Of a stretch of 64,000 nt of DNA, positions 17,232 through 27,700 are shown in pieces. The position numbers and the translations under genes were made by a program. How positions within the stretch are numbered: the stretch's first letter is position 1; every line of letters starts with the position of its first letter. The stretch is from positions 186,001-250,000 of the forward strand of contig JBKDGH010000010.1 of NCBI GenBank assembly GCA_046336655.1, given 5' to 3'. A model generated the notes under the pieces. It saw only the letters and a list, made by a program, of their open reading frames with translations. It was not told the origin of the DNA and ran no database searches. The DNA is from CANGTU01 sp046336655. Its GTDB lineage: Bacteria; Bacteroidota; Bacteroidia; Flavobacteriales_D; Sanyastnellaceae.

Positions 17232-18119
17232 TTAAATCGCCTGGGCTCGTTCAGCCCGTTGCTTGAACCAGGCATTAAAGAAGAGCGTCGAGAGAATGAT
17301 GCCCGCTCCAATATAGAATTGCGCGCTCATCCATTCCCGCTCACCATATAATGCAAGTGCAAACAGAATGGTATAAACAGGCTCAAGGTTGATTGTAATC
17401 GCGCAGGTGAAGGGTGTAAGCACCTGCATGACCCGAATGCCCGCAATGAAAGCGTAAGCTGTTGCTACCAGCCCGAGAATGAGCAGAAGCACTGAATCAT
17501 ACCAGCCCGGCAGCGGTGCAGTTGTATTCCATTCCCCCGAAGCAACGAGCCAGATGGTCATGGCAATCGCACCACCTGCCATTTCATAGAAGGCGATGCG
17601 GTGCGGAGGGTGTTCTGCCACAAATACGGAATTGAAACTGGAGAAAAGCGCTGCAAAGAGCGCAGCGAGCAAGGAGAGTACAATTCCCTCGGTGTACTGA
17701 GGCTCAAAGCGGAAAATGAGAGACAATCCGGCAATAACGACGATCCCCAGCACGAGTTCATAGGCGAGCAGGCGCGTCCGCCGGATCACAGGTGCTACCA
17801 GCGCCACAAAGAACGAAGTAGTGCTGAGCACGGCCAGTGCAGTGGAAATATTGGAGGCCTTAATGCTGGCAAAAAAGCAAATCCAGTGAGCTGCCGTAAT
17901 GACACCTACACCTGCAAATGCAGCAATATCTTTCGGGGCGGCGCGGAGTGATTTTCGGGCAAAAAAAGCATAGACCGCTATTCCGGCCGTTGCAATCCAC
18001 ACGCGCCAGCCCACCAATTGAAACGAAGACAGGCTTATTTCGTGGCCGAGGATACCCGTGAAGCCCCAGATGAATACAATAAAATGAAGCAGCAGAAGTG
18101 CCTCAGTTTTGTTTTTCAT
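17232..18119 (-). CDS. EamA/DMT-superfamily inner-membrane transporter
   Basis: The protein of about 295 residues has roughly ten hydrophobic helices in two homologous halves of five (EamA repeats). The first starts LLLLHFIVFIWGFTGILGHEI and the second about residue 150. These transporters usually export metabolites or take up amines; the substrate cannot be predicted. The ATG at 18117-18119 is preferred, overlapping the 3' end of the DUF502 gene by 17 nt. Upstream in-frame ATGs (18122, 18140) are possible. It is cotranscribed with the DUF502 gene and shares a terminator with the opposite gene. Confidence 0.85.
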   Translation of the reverse strand: MKNKTEALLLLHFIVFIWGFTGILGHEISLSSFQLVGWRVWIATAGIAVYAFFARKSLRAAPKDIAAFAGVGVITAAHWICFFASIKASNISTALAVLSTTSFFVALVAPVIRRTRLLAYELVLGIVVIAGLSLIFRFEPQYTEGIVLSLLAALFAALFSSFNSVFVAEHPPHRIAFYEMAGGAIAMTIWLVASGEWNTTAPLPGWYDSVLLLILGLVATAYAFIAGIRVMQVLTPFTCAITINLEPVYTILFALALYGEREWMSAQFYIGAGIILSTLFFNAWFKQRAERAQAI

Positions 18120-18720
18120 CATGGTCATCAATTTCCACAATTCCCCCGCTCATGATGTATTTCATCACGTCCACGGCGTTTTGTTCAACGCGTGTAATTT
18201 GTCGGGTAGATACGATAATCAGGTGTCCGGAAAAGCTGTAGCTCATAGGAATATACACTCCCACGCGGCCGGACATATCACCGAGATTCTCAAGGTCCGA
18301 ATCGGTGATAAATCCGAGCACAATGACTTCGGGATCATTGCTGATTTTCACAATTACGGGTTGATTGAACCGCTTCTTACTTCCCACAAAGGCGCCCAAC
18401 ATTTCAGTGACGCTTTTATAAATGGTTTTGATCAGAGGAACCCTGTTTAATGCTCTGTCAAAAGCTTGCTGGATGCGCTGATTGATGAAGCGCGTTCCAA
18501 TCCAGCCAATGAAAATGAGAATGAAAAGAAGAATCAGAATGCCCCAACCCCAGAACGTTTTTCCCTGATCCTCAAATGCTGCCAGTTCTTTTCTCGAATA
18601 GATGAGCTTGGGAATTAACCCATCGAGAAAAGAAAAGAGTGACCAGATCACGTAGCCGGTCAGAAACAAGGGGAGCGTGATCAGAAGGCCGTTGATGATA
18701 TAGGTAAGCAGTCGTTTCAC
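18103..18720 (-). CDS. DUF502-family membrane protein
   Basis: The 205-residue product has two N-terminal membrane helices (about 4-28 and 55-78: GWGILILLFILIFIGWIGTRF). The conserved DUF502 soluble part follows: RVPLIKTIYKSVTEM, PVIVKI, LGFITD, VYIPMSYSFSGHLIIV and a final VMKYIMSGG. The GTG at 18718-18720 is chosen as start because the frame upstream runs through an intrinsic terminator at 18773-18801, and MKRLLTYIINGLL is the typical beginning of the family. Function of the family is unresolved. Confidence 0.82.
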   Translation of the reverse strand: MKRLLTYIINGLLITLPLFLTGYVIWSLFSFLDGLIPKLIYSRKELAAFEDQGKTFWGWGILILLFILIFIGWIGTRFINQRIQQAFDRALNRVPLIKTIYKSVTEMLGAFVGSKKRFNQPVIVKISNDPEVIVLGFITDSDLENLGDMSGRVGVYIPMSYSFSGHLIIVSTRQITRVEQNAVDVMKYIMSGGIVEIDDHDEKQN

Positions 18721-18772
18721 CGGGGCTTCGATTTCGTGCGTAAAGGTATTGGCATTCAGAGGTTCGGGGAAT

Positions 18773-18801
18773 AAAAAATGCCGCATCTCCTGATGCGGCA
18801 T
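18773..18801 (-). terminator. Intrinsic terminator of the 1234-residue T9SS cargo gene
   Basis: A perfect 10-bp stem (ATGCCGCATC / GATGCGGCAT) with loop AGGA on the minus strand is followed by TTTTTT. It lies 28 nt after the stop at 18829. Confidence 0.9.
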
Positions 18802-18828
18802 ATCATGTGGTGGGTTCGGGCGTTGACT

Positions 18829-21800
18829 TTATAGCCGTATAATTCGCGCAGTGGCCACGACTCCGGAGTGCGTGTGAATGCGAATGGTATATGTTCCCGA
18901 TGATAATTGTGCTGCAGGCACAGTATATCTGCTGGTGGCAAGACCTTGCTGTGACGCTGCGATTCTTCCTGAAATATCGGTTATCACATATGAGGCAATA
19001 AGTTCATCTGAAGAGAGGGTGAACTGATCATTGAAAGGATTCGGATAACAGCTGAATAACTTTTTTCCCTGCTCGTCAACACCCACAAAGAACGACGAGA
19101 CAGCTACTAAAGAGGTATCCGAACATCCGGTCTCACTGGTGGCAATGAGACTGATAACGAAGTCCGGCTCGTTGACGAGGAAATCAAAATCATATTCGTG
19201 AGCCGGATCGGACAGATTACTGGAGGCACCGTCACCGAACGCCCATTCGAATGTGCTCGCTCCGGTGCTGGTATTTACAAAATCCACCGTGGCTCCATTA
19301 TCGCCATACTGCAGTTGATCAAATTCATCAAATGAAGCTATGACCTGATTGAACAGGTCGGATTCGAATGACGGCCATAATCTGTATCCGCTGTCATAAG
19401 GCGCAATGGCATCTTCCTGTTCAATGACTCCGCGCAGGTAGAAGCGGCCTTCCGGCACTGCACCGCCAAATAGTTCGGCATCACCATCAATGCGCACCGT
19501 CACCGTGGCACCGTCAAGCTCAGCCTCCACGAAGAATCCTCCTCCGGCATTGGTCCATTCTTCGATATCGCTGAGGGCAGTGCATTCGAGGATTACAGGC
19601 TGGCTTTCCAGGGATTCTGTAAATGCGGTTACTGCATTGCCGGACTGCACAGGAAGATCATTGGCCATGACATCAATTTCAGCCGGAAAAATTTCTGCCT
19701 GACCCATGAACTGAGTAATAAGGCCGCGCACGTGCACGGAGTCACCCTCTGCAACTATGTATCCGAGGTTTTCGAACGACCGGAATACCTTAATACCGCC
19801 GGTATTGTCGAGCATATGGAAATGAAGTCCGGCTCCGTTGAAGTTGGTGGTATGCACAATCCCCCGGAGCTCGCAGAATACATTTAGACTGTCGAGCACG
19901 CCGTCAGCGTTTGTACCCTTCATATCAGCAATGCTGTATACTTCATACACAGGGTCATTCGGCGCGATGGAAATGGTTTTAACCGGAAAGGTGTAAGTGA
20001 TATCCGCCGCAGTAGTGATGGTCAGCTGGAAGAATTCAGTGCCCTCTTCTTCGGCGTCGTCAATGATACCAACTGTCAGGGTTTGCAGGGAATTTCCGGA
20101 AGGGATATCGAGCGTTACCGGAAAGAACCCCGAATAGTCATTCGGTGTGGCTGTACCCGGTGTAGCGTCTATTGTAATCTGAAATCCGTCAGCAATATTG
20201 AATGCCTCAATAGCTATGTCGATGGTTCCTGCATCTTCCTCAACGATAATGGCAGGAGTGGAGAATCCGATCACCTGACTGCCATCGCAGGGGCTCATAG
20301 TGTGCTGCCCGATGTGGGAGAGATCAGTGGCAGAATAGATGTCCCACTGACCTGTAGAAAGCAACCAGTTTGTGGTAGGGGCATTTACGGATGCCTTGCG
20401 CACAAGAACCCGGTCGAGGGTGGACCCTTCGCTGCCGAATGTCCATGCAGGTGTTGGATTTTCTCCCACCACTCCTATTGCATCAAGGACGATGTCGTTG
20501 AAGCGCAACTGAACGGCATCATTTCCGTTGAAGTTGGCCACATTGCTGGTTGCATTTGCCACAGCCAGTATTTCCTGAGCAGCTGAAGAATTGGAAACCA
20601 CAAAAACTTCTCCGGGATTCAGAATTCCGGAAAGTCCGAATGCCGACGAAAAATTCGTCGCGCCGTTGTTGAATGTATATACCCCGTATCCCGCGAGATC
20701 AACCGGAGAAGATGTCGGGTTGTAAACTTCAATTGCTTTGTTGTTGCTTGTTCCCTCGAGGTATTCGGAAATAAAGAGCTCAGCGCACGCCTCACCCAGC
20801 TGGCACTCCTGCATGACCACAACAATAAAGTTTCCGGAGAGTGCAGTACATTCACCAGTGGATGTGATACCCGTGGCCGGCAGACCCGGCAATGTGGTGG
20901 ATTCATCCAGCGCTCCGAAATGTGACAATCCCCAGATTCGGTGAGTGCCGGCACTCAGGAGATCCGCATTGACCGGTGAAGTGGCAATAAATTCAATTTC
21001 ATTGCTGGCGTTTGTGACTACATACACGTATTCTCCTTCTGCGGTGGAAGTGGTCTCCAGGAACAGATGGTCTTCATTACCATCCGTGCAGAAGGAAAAG
21101 TACAGGGACCCGTTGTTTGCGCTCACGAGACCTCCCTGGCAGGTGCCGGATGAGCATGAGCTGACGACCACATCAATGGTGTTTGAGCTGAGAGAAAGGC
21201 ATTCATCGCTGATCAGGTCATTCAGCATCATTCCTTCGGTCAGTGTGACGGTACCGGTGTATGCCCCGCCTGTGACAGTATACGTTCCCTCGGAAAGTCC
21301 GGTGAAATCAATGCTGCCATTGGAAGCAATGCGGACAATCACACCTGTGGCATCGGTAGCAATAAAGAAGAAGGAAGCGCCGATTGAACCTGCTGCAGTG
21401 AATTGCAGAGGGGCATTGGGCTCTTCGATGCAAAGCTCGGGAAGCTGATTTTCGTTGAGCGCGATGGTGCCTCCCAAACAGTCCACAGAACCAGCATTCG
21501 CAGCTCCGGGCGTGGGCCCTTGCTGCACAAACGCGCTGCTGTTGAATGGAGCGCCGCCGTCAGGCACACGAGAGAGCGAAGAGAACGGATTGTTGGTTGC
21601 AGAAATTTCATCAGCCTGAACGTGTCCCGGCGTGAGCACATCGATGAGGTCCTGGTCAGCCGCATCATCAGTGCCGTACACCAAAGCATCTATAAGATTC
21701 ACATTGGACGCAGGCGTACCGTTAGGCCAGTCTGCGGCGTTTCCTTCATAAATTCCGATGCCATCTGCACCATTTTGAATTGAGTTATTTGACACAATAA

Positions 21801-22533
21801 GATCGACATCAGGAACCAGCTCATTGCCGATTACAAAGAATCCGGTTGGGCTCAGCACAAATCCGTCCAGATCGTAAGCAGCATAACTCTGGTTATTGGA
21901 AGCTCCGTTGAAGAGCACTACAACTATTCCATCCAGTGGAGCATTCGGCTCACCGATGAGTTCGATGAACTCGAGCACATCAGAAGCTTCTGTATCGCAG
22001 TCCACCTCATTGATGACAACTGCGGTTTCGCCGCCATTGGGGTTTTCAGTACTCCAAAAGGCTGGCCCGGCCTCCGTGCCGTTACCGGTATAGTACCATG
22101 GCCCACTCCCCGAAAGGAAGGTGTTAGTGGCCCACAATCCGGCGGCCACAGCCACATTTTCCCGGCCTTGCTGACCGGCACCGTATTCAAAGAAGGAAGT
22201 CATTGCCGAAGGCGCAGAAAAGCCACCTGCAGGTAAATACAGACCGACATCGCTGGCCGTCCCATTAAAGCCTGTGTTTGCATTCCACAGCACAATGACT
22301 GACTCGCCCGGATCGAGGTTGAAGTCGCCGCTGAGGAGTTGCACCATCGGCTGGTTGAGTGTCGCGTACTCAAACAGGGAGCAGAAGCGGTAGGTCGAAA
22401 TATCCGTTGGGCTACTGCCGTAATTGCGGATTTCTGCATGCTGGTTGATAGGGTCAACCATCGTGAGGCGGATTTGGGCGGAAACGGTAACCCCCAGAAA
22501 GGATGCGAACAGGGTATATAGAATTCGGTTCAT
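18829..22533 (-). CDS. Large secreted multidomain protein with lamin-tail, Calx-beta and PKD domains and a T9SS type A sorting domain
   Basis: The ATG at 22531-22533 gives a signal peptide MNRILYTLFASFLGVTVSAQ; the frame is open further upstream but would spoil it. The 1234-residue product contains lamin-tail-like regions (VINEVDCDTEASDVLEFIEL, and FISEYLEGTSNNKAIEVYN) and a Calx-beta domain (IIVEEDAGTIDIAIEA...). An OB-like segment precedes a PKD domain (FEWAFGDGASSNLSDPAHEY). The C-terminus is CYPNPFNDQFTL... to ARIIRL, a T9SS type A signal. It should be exported by the Sec and type IX systems and attached to or released from the surface. Lamin-tail domains in this phylum often occur in secreted nucleases or adhesins, but no nuclease motif is visible here. 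Confidence 0.88.
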   Translation of the reverse strand: MNRILYTLFASFLGVTVSAQIRLTMVDPINQHAEIRNYGSSPTDISTYRFCSLFEYATLNQPMVQLLSGDFNLDPGESVIVLWNANTGFNGTASDVGLYLPAGGFSAPSAMTSFFEYGAGQQGRENVAVAAGLWATNTFLSGSGPWYYTGNGTEAGPAFWSTENPNGGETAVVINEVDCDTEASDVLEFIELIGEPNAPLDGIVVVLFNGASNNQSYAAYDLDGFVLSPTGFFVIGNELVPDVDLIVSNNSIQNGADGIGIYEGNAADWPNGTPASNVNLIDALVYGTDDAADQDLIDVLTPGHVQADEISATNNPFSSLSRVPDGGAPFNSSAFVQQGPTPGAANAGSVDCLGGTIALNENQLPELCIEEPNAPLQFTAAGSIGASFFFIATDATGVIVRIASNGSIDFTGLSEGTYTVTGGAYTGTVTLTEGMMLNDLISDECLSLSSNTIDVVVSSCSSGTCQGGLVSANNGSLYFSFCTDGNEDHLFLETTSTAEGEYVYVVTNASNEIEFIATSPVNADLLSAGTHRIWGLSHFGALDESTTLPGLPATGITSTGECTALSGNFIVVVMQECQLGEACAELFISEYLEGTSNNKAIEVYNPTSSPVDLAGYGVYTFNNGATNFSSAFGLSGILNPGEVFVVSNSSAAQEILAVANATSNVANFNGNDAVQLRFNDIVLDAIGVVGENPTPAWTFGSEGSTLDRVLVRKASVNAPTTNWLLSTGQWDIYSATDLSHIGQHTMSPCDGSQVIGFSTPAIIVEEDAGTIDIAIEAFNIADGFQITIDATPGTATPNDYSGFFPVTLDIPSGNSLQTLTVGIIDDAEEEGTEFFQLTITTAADITYTFPVKTISIAPNDPVYEVYSIADMKGTNADGVLDSLNVFCELRGIVHTTNFNGAGLHFHMLDNTGGIKVFRSFENLGYIVAEGDSVHVRGLITQFMGQAEIFPAEIDVMANDLPVQSGNAVTAFTESLESQPVILECTALSDIEEWTNAGGGFFVEAELDGATVTVRIDGDAELFGGAVPEGRFYLRGVIEQEDAIAPYDSGYRLWPSFESDLFNQVIASFDEFDQLQYGDNGATVDFVNTSTGASTFEWAFGDGASSNLSDPAHEYDFDFLVNEPDFVISLIATSETGCSDTSLVAVSSFFVGVDEQGKKLFSCYPNPFNDQFTLSSDELIASYVITDISGRIAASQQGLATSRYTVPAAQLSSGTYTIRIHTHSGVVATARIIRL

Positions 22534-22650
22534 ACTGATAAAAAAGGATTTGAGATGAGTGAGTTGCAAGTATACTCACGGAGCACGTCGATACAGTGCC
22601 GGGGAATCACGAAATCCTGTATCATTGTGACACTAAACCCGAGATTATCC

Positions 22651-24378
22651 ATGAAGCCTCTTTACCTGATATTCGGATGCGTATTTATCTCCCTTTTAGC
22701 TTCCGCGCAATGTGACACTTGTGTTCCCGATCCTGGCTGTGTGAGCGCAGACGGATTTCCTGCCATTTGTCCGGTGGAGTTACCCATTGCAACTGCTGGA
22801 GAATACTATCAGGAGGTAATCACGTTTTATCTGCCCGCCCAAATTGTGGATCCGGAAAGCGAGGTTACTGCTGATTTGCTCGAGTTGACAGTGAACTCCG
22901 TGCTCGGCCTGCCCTTTGGCATGGCATTTTCGCTGGATGATGACGATGGAGTGTATTTTCCCGGTGACGGACAGAACTCCGGTTGTGCGACCATCTGCGG
23001 AACACCTGTATTGCCGGGGGTATATGATGTGAACATCAGTGTTACTGCCCTGGTCACTGCGCTTGGTTTTGAGTTGACCCAAAATGAAAATTTTGTGCTT
23101 TCACTGGTTGTGGAAGAAGGCGAGGGAGGTACGGAGAGCTTTTCTATCAGCGAGCTTGCTGCCTGTGGTGAACTGGTCACCACATTTGAAGCTACCATAG
23201 GTGGCGTGGCTCCTCAGCAAACGGTTTACAGCTGGGATTTTGGCAACGGACAGCAGCTCAGCGGCCCGGGTCCTCACACCATCACTTACGGTGATGGAGG
23301 GACCTATCAGGTTAGCCTGAATACGGTTATTTCCAATCCTGTGATGACATCATTGAACCTCACTTCTTTGGCAGGTGGATGGGGCGGAGATGCCGATGAA
23401 TTTTTTGGTTTGGGTGATCCGGATCCATTTTTCGAATTGCGGGATGGAGACAATGTGGTGATTTATACTTCATCAACCATTGATGATTCGGAAACGGGTA
23501 GTTGGAGTGGTCTGAATATTCCCCTGCTCAATCCTCCATACACGCTTTCATTCATTGACGAGGATCTTGTGACAAGCAATGATGCGGTAGGATCAGCCGG
23601 GCTGACGGTTCAACCTGGGTCGGTCAGTTTCAGTTCGGGGTCTGGCACAAATGGAAATGTGACGATTGAATTGGAAGAGGTTAACAATATTACAAGCGTT
23701 TCTGCTGTGAACGTATTTCCAACGCCTGATGCCTCTTTCGTCGATAATGGCGGCATCTTTTCATGTCAGTCTGAAGGCCTGACTTCTTACGTGTGGTACA
23801 GGAATAACATACCGCTCTCCGAGCCACTGACCTGTGAATTCACGCCCACAGAAGGAGGTATTTATCAGTTGGAAGTGACGAATGAATTTGGCTGTACGGA
23901 GATTAGTGAGCCTTATTTATATTGCCCTGCGATCACTCCTGTCTATAATCCGGTGAGCGATGTGATTTCGGTTCCGGCGGGTTTTGACAGCTATGAGTGG
24001 TTCTTTAACGGATTGCCTCTGGATGGAGTTAGCACGAACAGCATTGAGAATCCGGAGTTGGGTAATTACGGTGTGATTGTTACAACCTCTTATGGATGTG
24101 AGACGACGAGCACTGTAATTACTGTGACAGTTGGCGTTTCAGAGACCGCTGAGGCTCCGGACGTCATCATCTATCCTCAGCCAGCCAGTGATATTCTCGA
24201 GATCAGAGGATCAGCTGACCGGACAGAAACAGTCCGTCTGTATGATTCAGTGGGACGTGAGGTTTTGCAGGCTGATATGAAGTTAGGAAAATGCACTATG
24301 GAGGTATCTGCTCTATCTGCCGGCATCTATTTCATTCGTTTGGCTTCCGGGCCTTTGCAACGGGTCATTGTGGATTGA
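22651..24378 (+). CDS. Secreted protein with PKD-like domain and T9SS type A sorting domain
   Basis: The ATG at 22651 gives the signal peptide MKPLYLIFGCVFISLLASAQ. The 575-residue product has a cysteine-rich start (CDTCVPDPGC), a putative Ig-type region (GLPFGMAFSLDDDDGVYFPGD...CGTPVLPGVYDVNISV), a PKD-like domain (YSWDFGNGQQLSGPGPHTITYGDGGTYQVSL) and Ig-like repeats (GIYQLEVTNEFGC). It ends IYPQPASDILEI...GIYFIRLASGPLQRVIVD, a type A sorting domain. It is transcribed away from the 1234-residue cargo gene. No catalytic motif is seen; a structural or adhesive role is inferred. Confidence 0.87.
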   Translation: MKPLYLIFGCVFISLLASAQCDTCVPDPGCVSADGFPAICPVELPIATAGEYYQEVITFYLPAQIVDPESEVTADLLELTVNSVLGLPFGMAFSLDDDDGVYFPGDGQNSGCATICGTPVLPGVYDVNISVTALVTALGFELTQNENFVLSLVVEEGEGGTESFSISELAACGELVTTFEATIGGVAPQQTVYSWDFGNGQQLSGPGPHTITYGDGGTYQVSLNTVISNPVMTSLNLTSLAGGWGGDADEFFGLGDPDPFFELRDGDNVVIYTSSTIDDSETGSWSGLNIPLLNPPYTLSFIDEDLVTSNDAVGSAGLTVQPGSVSFSSGSGTNGNVTIELEEVNNITSVSAVNVFPTPDASFVDNGGIFSCQSEGLTSYVWYRNNIPLSEPLTCEFTPTEGGIYQLEVTNEFGCTEISEPYLYCPAITPVYNPVSDVISVPAGFDSYEWFFNGLPLDGVSTNSIENPELGNYGVIVTTSYGCETTSTVITVTVGVSETAEAPDVIIYPQPASDILEIRGSADRTETVRLYDSVGREVLQADMKLGKCTMEVSALSAGIYFIRLASGPLQRVIVD

Positions 24379-24534
24379 TTATCCGGTTGCAGGCCTCACT
24401 TTTTCATGTGCGGTTTCGGGTTAAGAAAGCACCATTGGCGGGAACCTTCAATAAGTCCAGACCTTGATACGCGTCCGGTTTCGGCTGGTGTGAGCATTGA
24501 GTAAGGGCGGTCAGATTGATCACCTCCCGATTGG

Positions 24535-24547
24535 TGTTTGCCAAACA
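24535..24547. promoter_or_regulatory. 13-bp palindrome upstream of the giant adhesin gene
   Basis: TGTTTG-C-CAAACA lies in the 357-nt gap (24379-24735) before the giant gene, and a second CAAACAGG-type half-site follows near 24569. I see no TAnnTTTG box and no gene in this gap. The palindrome is an operator candidate only. Confidence 0.3.
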
Positions 24548-24735
24548 GAACACTCCCTCAAACAGGGCTGAACGGGCAGGGGAATTGTGCGGTCTATTCA
24601 TTTCAGGTTAACCGGGTAGTGTTAATATCCTCAGCCATATCGGGTTTTCAAAATCAGCAGATTAAGGAATTTTAGGACTTGGATGCGCAGCGGGTATCCA
24701 CTGTGCGGACGACCGGTAAACTAACTCTCTTATTC

Positions 24736-27700
24736 ATGGGGCCAATTGGTATTTGTATCAGCGCGTCAACTCAGAAACGGCGCGGTCAAAATGCACTTTC
24801 GCTCTTTGTTGCCTGTGTTATTCTGATGTCTGCTGGGTCCGCTTATTCGCAGTTCGATTACAAGTTCTGGATGCCTCCAATTTGGCAAACCGGAAATAGT
24901 CAACAGAATCAGCCTTCCGAGTTGTTCATTACAACACCCTATCCGACACCGGTCAATGTGCACATTGAAACTCCGGACGGAACCACATTTGTATTTGATG
25001 GGACGGTGTCTTCAGGCACGCCCTTGATCATTCCATTGAGCCCAATACTGGGGCAAACCAATATTGCGAACACCGTTATCAGTAACAATGGATTTATTGT
25101 TACTTCAAACCAGCCTGTTCAATGTGTTCACCGGGTTTCGGCATTAAATAATCAGACACTCGTTACGCTGAAGGGGCAGAACGCTGCGGGCCGGGATTTT
25201 TGGTGTGGTTCTCAGGTACGGAATAATGCGAGTAATTACGGACCCAATGAGCAACACTTCATTTCGGTCATGGCTCTTGAGAATAATACTCAGGTCACCT
25301 TTCAAACCCCATTTGATTTATGGCAGACCGGGGCGGGTGATTTACCTAATCCGTATACCATTAGTTTAAATCGTCACCAATGTTATCTGGTAAGAAGCGA
25401 TGTGCACACGGAGCACGTTTCGGGAGCTCATGTGACATCAAACAAAGACATTGTAGTAATCAGTGGTTCAACCCACACCAGAATCAGTGGTCCCGGGGCG
25501 AATGCAGCTGACGGTGGCACCGACCAACTGGTTCCGGTAGAACTCATAGGAACGGAGTATGCCGTAATAAAGGGACAGAACTCGAATACATTTGATTATA
25601 TCATCGTGGTTGCCAGAGAGGCAAACACACAGGTGTTTATCAATGGCTCAGGTACACCCAGCGCGACGATTGGAGCAGGTCAGTTTTTCGACTGGAGCCT
25701 CACCGGAACACTGGGGTCCGCCCATTCCATCCAGACAAGTAAGCCAGCATATCTCTATCATGTCACGGGGGCATCAAACGACGATGAAGTGGATATGGGA
25801 ATCATGCCCAATCTGGATTGCACGGGAAGCAGGTATATTGAATTTTCCCGGTTTACGACGAACACCAGCATTCAGATACTTCAGGTACTGGCTCCTGATG
25901 ATGCATGGCCCACATTGCGCTTGAATAACGTGCTATATTCCAGTGTGCCGGGAGTAATAGTGAATACGATACCCGGGCTTCCTGGTTGGCGCGCCATCAC
26001 ATTTCCCAATGCATCAGTTCCGGCGGCTTGCATTTTGCGTTCTGATGGTTTTTTCCATGCAGGATGGCTGACTGGCACCACAAACAACACAGGCGCCTTC
26101 GGTTATCTCTCCGGCTTCGATGATTCTTTTGAGATTCTCGACCCTGTTTCGCAATTGCCTACTAATATTTATAACCTGGGTGAGCTTTGTCAAGGTCAAA
26201 GCATAGACCATTGTGTGAAAGTCGTTAGTTGCAAACCGGATGTTGAGCTTACTGCTGTTGCTAACAATTCCGGGGCGGTGACTGTGGCGCCGGCAACAGC
26301 GCCGTTTGATACATGCTTCAGATACACTGCACCGTTCAATTTTGTAGGTACGGATACCCTCACCTTCACCGCAACCAATATTTTCGGATATGAGGATAGC
26401 TTCGAGATAGTGATTGAAGTAGTGAATCCGAATACTCCAATTAATGCAGGTCCGGATCAGGTTGTATGTAGTGCAACCACCACTGCGCTTTCAGCTGTAA
26501 ATCCTGACGTTCAGGCTAATGGCTATTGGACCGTTGCCCAGGGCACAGGTGTGATTGCCAATCCGAATTCACCTGCGACAACTGTGAGCAATTTGTCACC
26601 AGGGGTGAACTTGTTCGTGTGGAATCAGTCCTATCCGGCATGTGGAATTATCCGGACAGACGTTGTTCAGGTATTTCGCTTTGAGGGCACTCCCCCTTTA
26701 GCTAATGCCGGACCGGATGTGAATTTGTGCGGCTCTTCGAATTATACCATGCAGGCGAATAACCCCGGTTTTTCAGGTATAGGAACCTGGGAGATTCTGA
26801 GCGGTAACGCCACAATTTTCAATATCAACTCAGCTACTGCGCTGGTGGTCAATCCGGGTCTTGGGGTGAACACATTCCGATGGAATATCTCTAATGGCGC
26901 ATGCCCGGGAAATGACTCCAATGACGTGATGGTCATTAATGTATTTAATCCCAATCATCCTCCGGCCAATGCGGGTCCGGATCAAGCAGTATGTCAAGGC
27001 TCATTTACGTTCCTGAACATCAATGGGAGTGTTCCTTTGGTTCCTGCTACCGGTCAGTGGAGTGTGATAAGCGGCACTGCTGCGTTTGGAAATGCAAGCA
27101 GCGCCAATACCACGGTAAGCGGATTGTCGGTTGGAGTCAATATTCTTCGATGGACCATAACGAACGGACCCTGCGGCACACTGACGGATGATGTAGTAAT
27201 TACCGTATTCAATCCGGCCTCTCCGGCAGCAAATGCGGGTCAAAATCAATCGATTTGTTTACCGGCCAACAGCACCACACTTGCCGCTAACTCGCCCATT
27301 TCTCCGGCAACAGGAACGTGGTCCGTCGTTCAGGGTACAGGTTCCTTCTCGAACCTCAATGCACCAAATTCGGCTGTTTCCGGACTTTCATCAGGTATCA
27401 ATGTGTTTCAATGGACAATCAATAACGGGCCTTGTGCCAATTCAGTTACTAGCAGTCAGGTAACCATCACGGTTTTCCCGGACTCACAACCAACTCCGGG
27501 CGCCGGTCAGGATCAGCAGCTTTGTTTCACGGGCGGTGCCCTTAGCACCGTACTGAATGGCACACCAGCGACATCACCCGGCGCAGGTTCGTGGAGCGTG
27601 GTAAATGGGTCAGGGATATTTGGTGCGCCAAACTCACCTTCGACCAGCGTAAGCGGACTCGGTTTTGGTACCAATACATTTCAATGGACTCTTACCAACG

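Noticed and set aside
24404..24601. 65-codon minus-strand frame in the gap before the giant adhesin
   Set aside because: No signal, domain or promoter; amino-acid composition looks random.
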